A DNA stretch of 27,835 nucleotides from Actinomycetes bacterium (GTDB lineage: Bacteria > Actinomycetota > Thermoleophilia > Gaiellales > Gaiellaceae): positions 1 to 27,835 of the forward strand of contig JANXXF010000187.1 in assembly GCA_025350775.1 (NCBI GenBank), written 5' to 3'. The position numbers and the translations under genes are program-made. Position 1 is the stretch's first letter, and each line of letters starts with the position of its first letter. The notes beneath the pieces were generated by a model that did not search any database, was not told where the DNA came from, and worked only from the letters and a program-made list of their open reading frames with translations. Shown here piece by piece: positions 27,261 to 27,835 of the stretch.

Positions 27261-27409
27261 GCCCCGAACAGCTTCGGGCCGAGGTTGCCGATCACGTAGC
27301 CGATGCCCGCCGCCACGCCACCGCTGACGAGCAGGCCGCCGGTGTCGTCGGGATGCCCGCGCTGCCGGCGGCGCGCCGGGAGCTTGCCGGTTGTGAGCGG
27401 AGGCGTCAT
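27257..27409 (-). CDS. 50-aa ORF translationally coupled to the metal ATPase
   Basis: This tiny ORF starts at ATG 27409 and its TGA overlaps the ATPase ATG by 4 nt (ATGA). The basic, polar N-terminal half (TTGKLPARRRQRGHPDD) leads to a Gly-rich hydrophobic segment (GGLLVSGGVAAGIGYVIGNL) that could be one membrane helix. It may be a small accessory subunit or a leader peptide whose translation sets ATPase expression. The frame is open upstream to 27571, but those longer starts give Arg/Ala-rich sequence typical of a shadow frame. I do not recognise the family. Confidence 0.6.
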   Translation of the reverse strand: MTPPLTTGKLPARRRQRGHPDDTGGLLVSGGVAAGIGYVIGNLGPKLFGA

Positions 27410-27458
27410 GGTGGCAGTGTGGCTGCCGGGCGGCGCTGCGTGCATCCGCGCTGCCACC
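27410..27458 (-). promoter_or_regulatory. Inverted repeat that would cover the start of the metal-ATPase operon
   Basis: GGTGGCAG and CTGCCACC are perfect 8-bp complements 33 nt apart. In the minus-strand mRNA the second arm ends directly at the ATG of the 50-aa ORF, so folding would hide the initiation region. No Shine-Dalgarno sequence is seen there. The 88-bp gap up to the acyl-CoA synthetase stop holds nothing else evident. Confidence 0.45.
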
Positions 27459-27497
27459 GCTGCGGACGCGCGGGAAAGCCGCAGCCGGGCGGCGCGG

Positions 27498-27835
27498 CTA
27501 CCAGGTCTTCGTGCGTCTCGCCGCCGACTGCGGCTGCACGCGGATGCGCCAGTCGACAGCGACGCAGCCATCCGGGCCGGCGACGATCGGGTTGAGGTCG
27601 AGCTCGGTCACCTCCGGCAGGTCGTCGGCGAGGCGGGCGAGCCGCAGGAGCAGGTCGGCGAGCGCGTCCGCGTCGGCGGGCGGCTTGCCGCGGAAGCCGG
27701 CGACCAGCTTGCCGGCCTTGCCGGTGCGGACGAGCTCGTCGGCGTCGGCGTCGGTGAGCGGGGCGATCCGGAACTGGGCCTGCCCGATCAGCTCGGCGAA
27801 GGTGCCGCCCGGCCCGAACGCCACGAGCGCGCCGA
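27498..27835 (-). CDS. Acyl-CoA synthetase (ADP-forming) family protein, C-terminal ATP-grasp end, cut by window edge
   Basis: The frame is open to the right edge and stops at TAG 27500. The 112 or so visible residues read GALVAFGPGGTFAELIGQAQFRIAPLTDADADELVRTGKAGKLVAGFRGKPPADADALADLLLRLARLADDLPEVTELDLNPIVAGPDGCVAVDWRIRV. This matches the end of the ATP-grasp subdomain of acetate-CoA ligase (ADP-forming)/acyl-CoA synthetase family enzymes, including the Pat-type fusions to GNAT domains. These make an acyl-CoA with ATP, or in Pat act as protein acetyltransferases. Which member this is cannot be told from the end alone. It is upstream of, and on the same strand as, the metal-ATPase operon. Confidence 0.85.
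   Translation of the reverse strand, partial: GALVAFGPGGTFAELIGQAQFRIAPLTDADADELVRTGKAGKLVAGFRGKPPADADALADLLLRLARLADDLPEVTELDLNPIVAGPDGCVAVDWRIRVQPQSAARRTKTW

Overview
The window is high-GC, densely coding bacterial DNA that looks like a chromosome of a deep-branching actinobacterium, perhaps Thermoleophilia (Solirubrobacterales or Gaiellales type). This is inference. It rests on base composition, many GTG starts with GTGA/ATGA stop-start overlaps, several near-leaderless -10 boxes of TANNNT type placed 6-9 nt before start codons, DevS/DevR-like and NarL/OmpR regulators, and separate accA and accD genes. No rRNA, tRNA, CRISPR array or insertion sequence is visible.

Layout. 1-1915: the 3' two thirds of gyrA. 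2008-4248: a secreted PGRP-type amidase with FlgD-like Ig repeats. 4311-8681: a tightly coupled fatty-acid operon, fabZ-fabH-fabD-fabG-fabF, without an acpP gene. 8764-10398: two damaged genes, an HAD hydrolase frameshifted by an exact 31-bp tandem duplication and a double-GNAT acetyltransferase with an in-frame TGA. 10423-12196: accD-accA, which supply malonyl-CoA to the fab enzymes. 12230-12259: a small cluster of DnaA-box-like sequences. 12312-13772 (-): a membrane HD-GYP protein, divergent from acnA (13863-16559).

16596-19416: a two-GAF sensor kinase and NarL-type regulator resembling mycobacterial DevS/DevR, followed by a two-CBS protein resembling Hrp1 in architecture. 19503-21541 (-): an OmpR-type regulator and HAMP sensor kinase. 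They are divergent from 21674-24241 (+), which encodes two short single-TM proteins, an ApbE-type FMN transferase, a ferric-reductase-like haem membrane protein and a third TM protein with a His/Asp-rich repeat tail. Between the two sides lies a helically phased array of four TTACC-like direct repeats, a good candidate site for the regulator. This TCS plus flavinylation/haem module is the most system-like and least familiar part of the window.

24259-27409 (-): a probable operon running from a 50-aa ORF to a P1B-type metal ATPase without a metal-binding domain, a PH-like hypothetical protein that may be frameshifted, and a CBS-CBS-BON protein. 27498-27835 (-): the C-terminal end of an ADP-forming acyl-CoA synthetase, cut by the window edge.

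All functional calls come from reading motifs by eye. No database search was possible.
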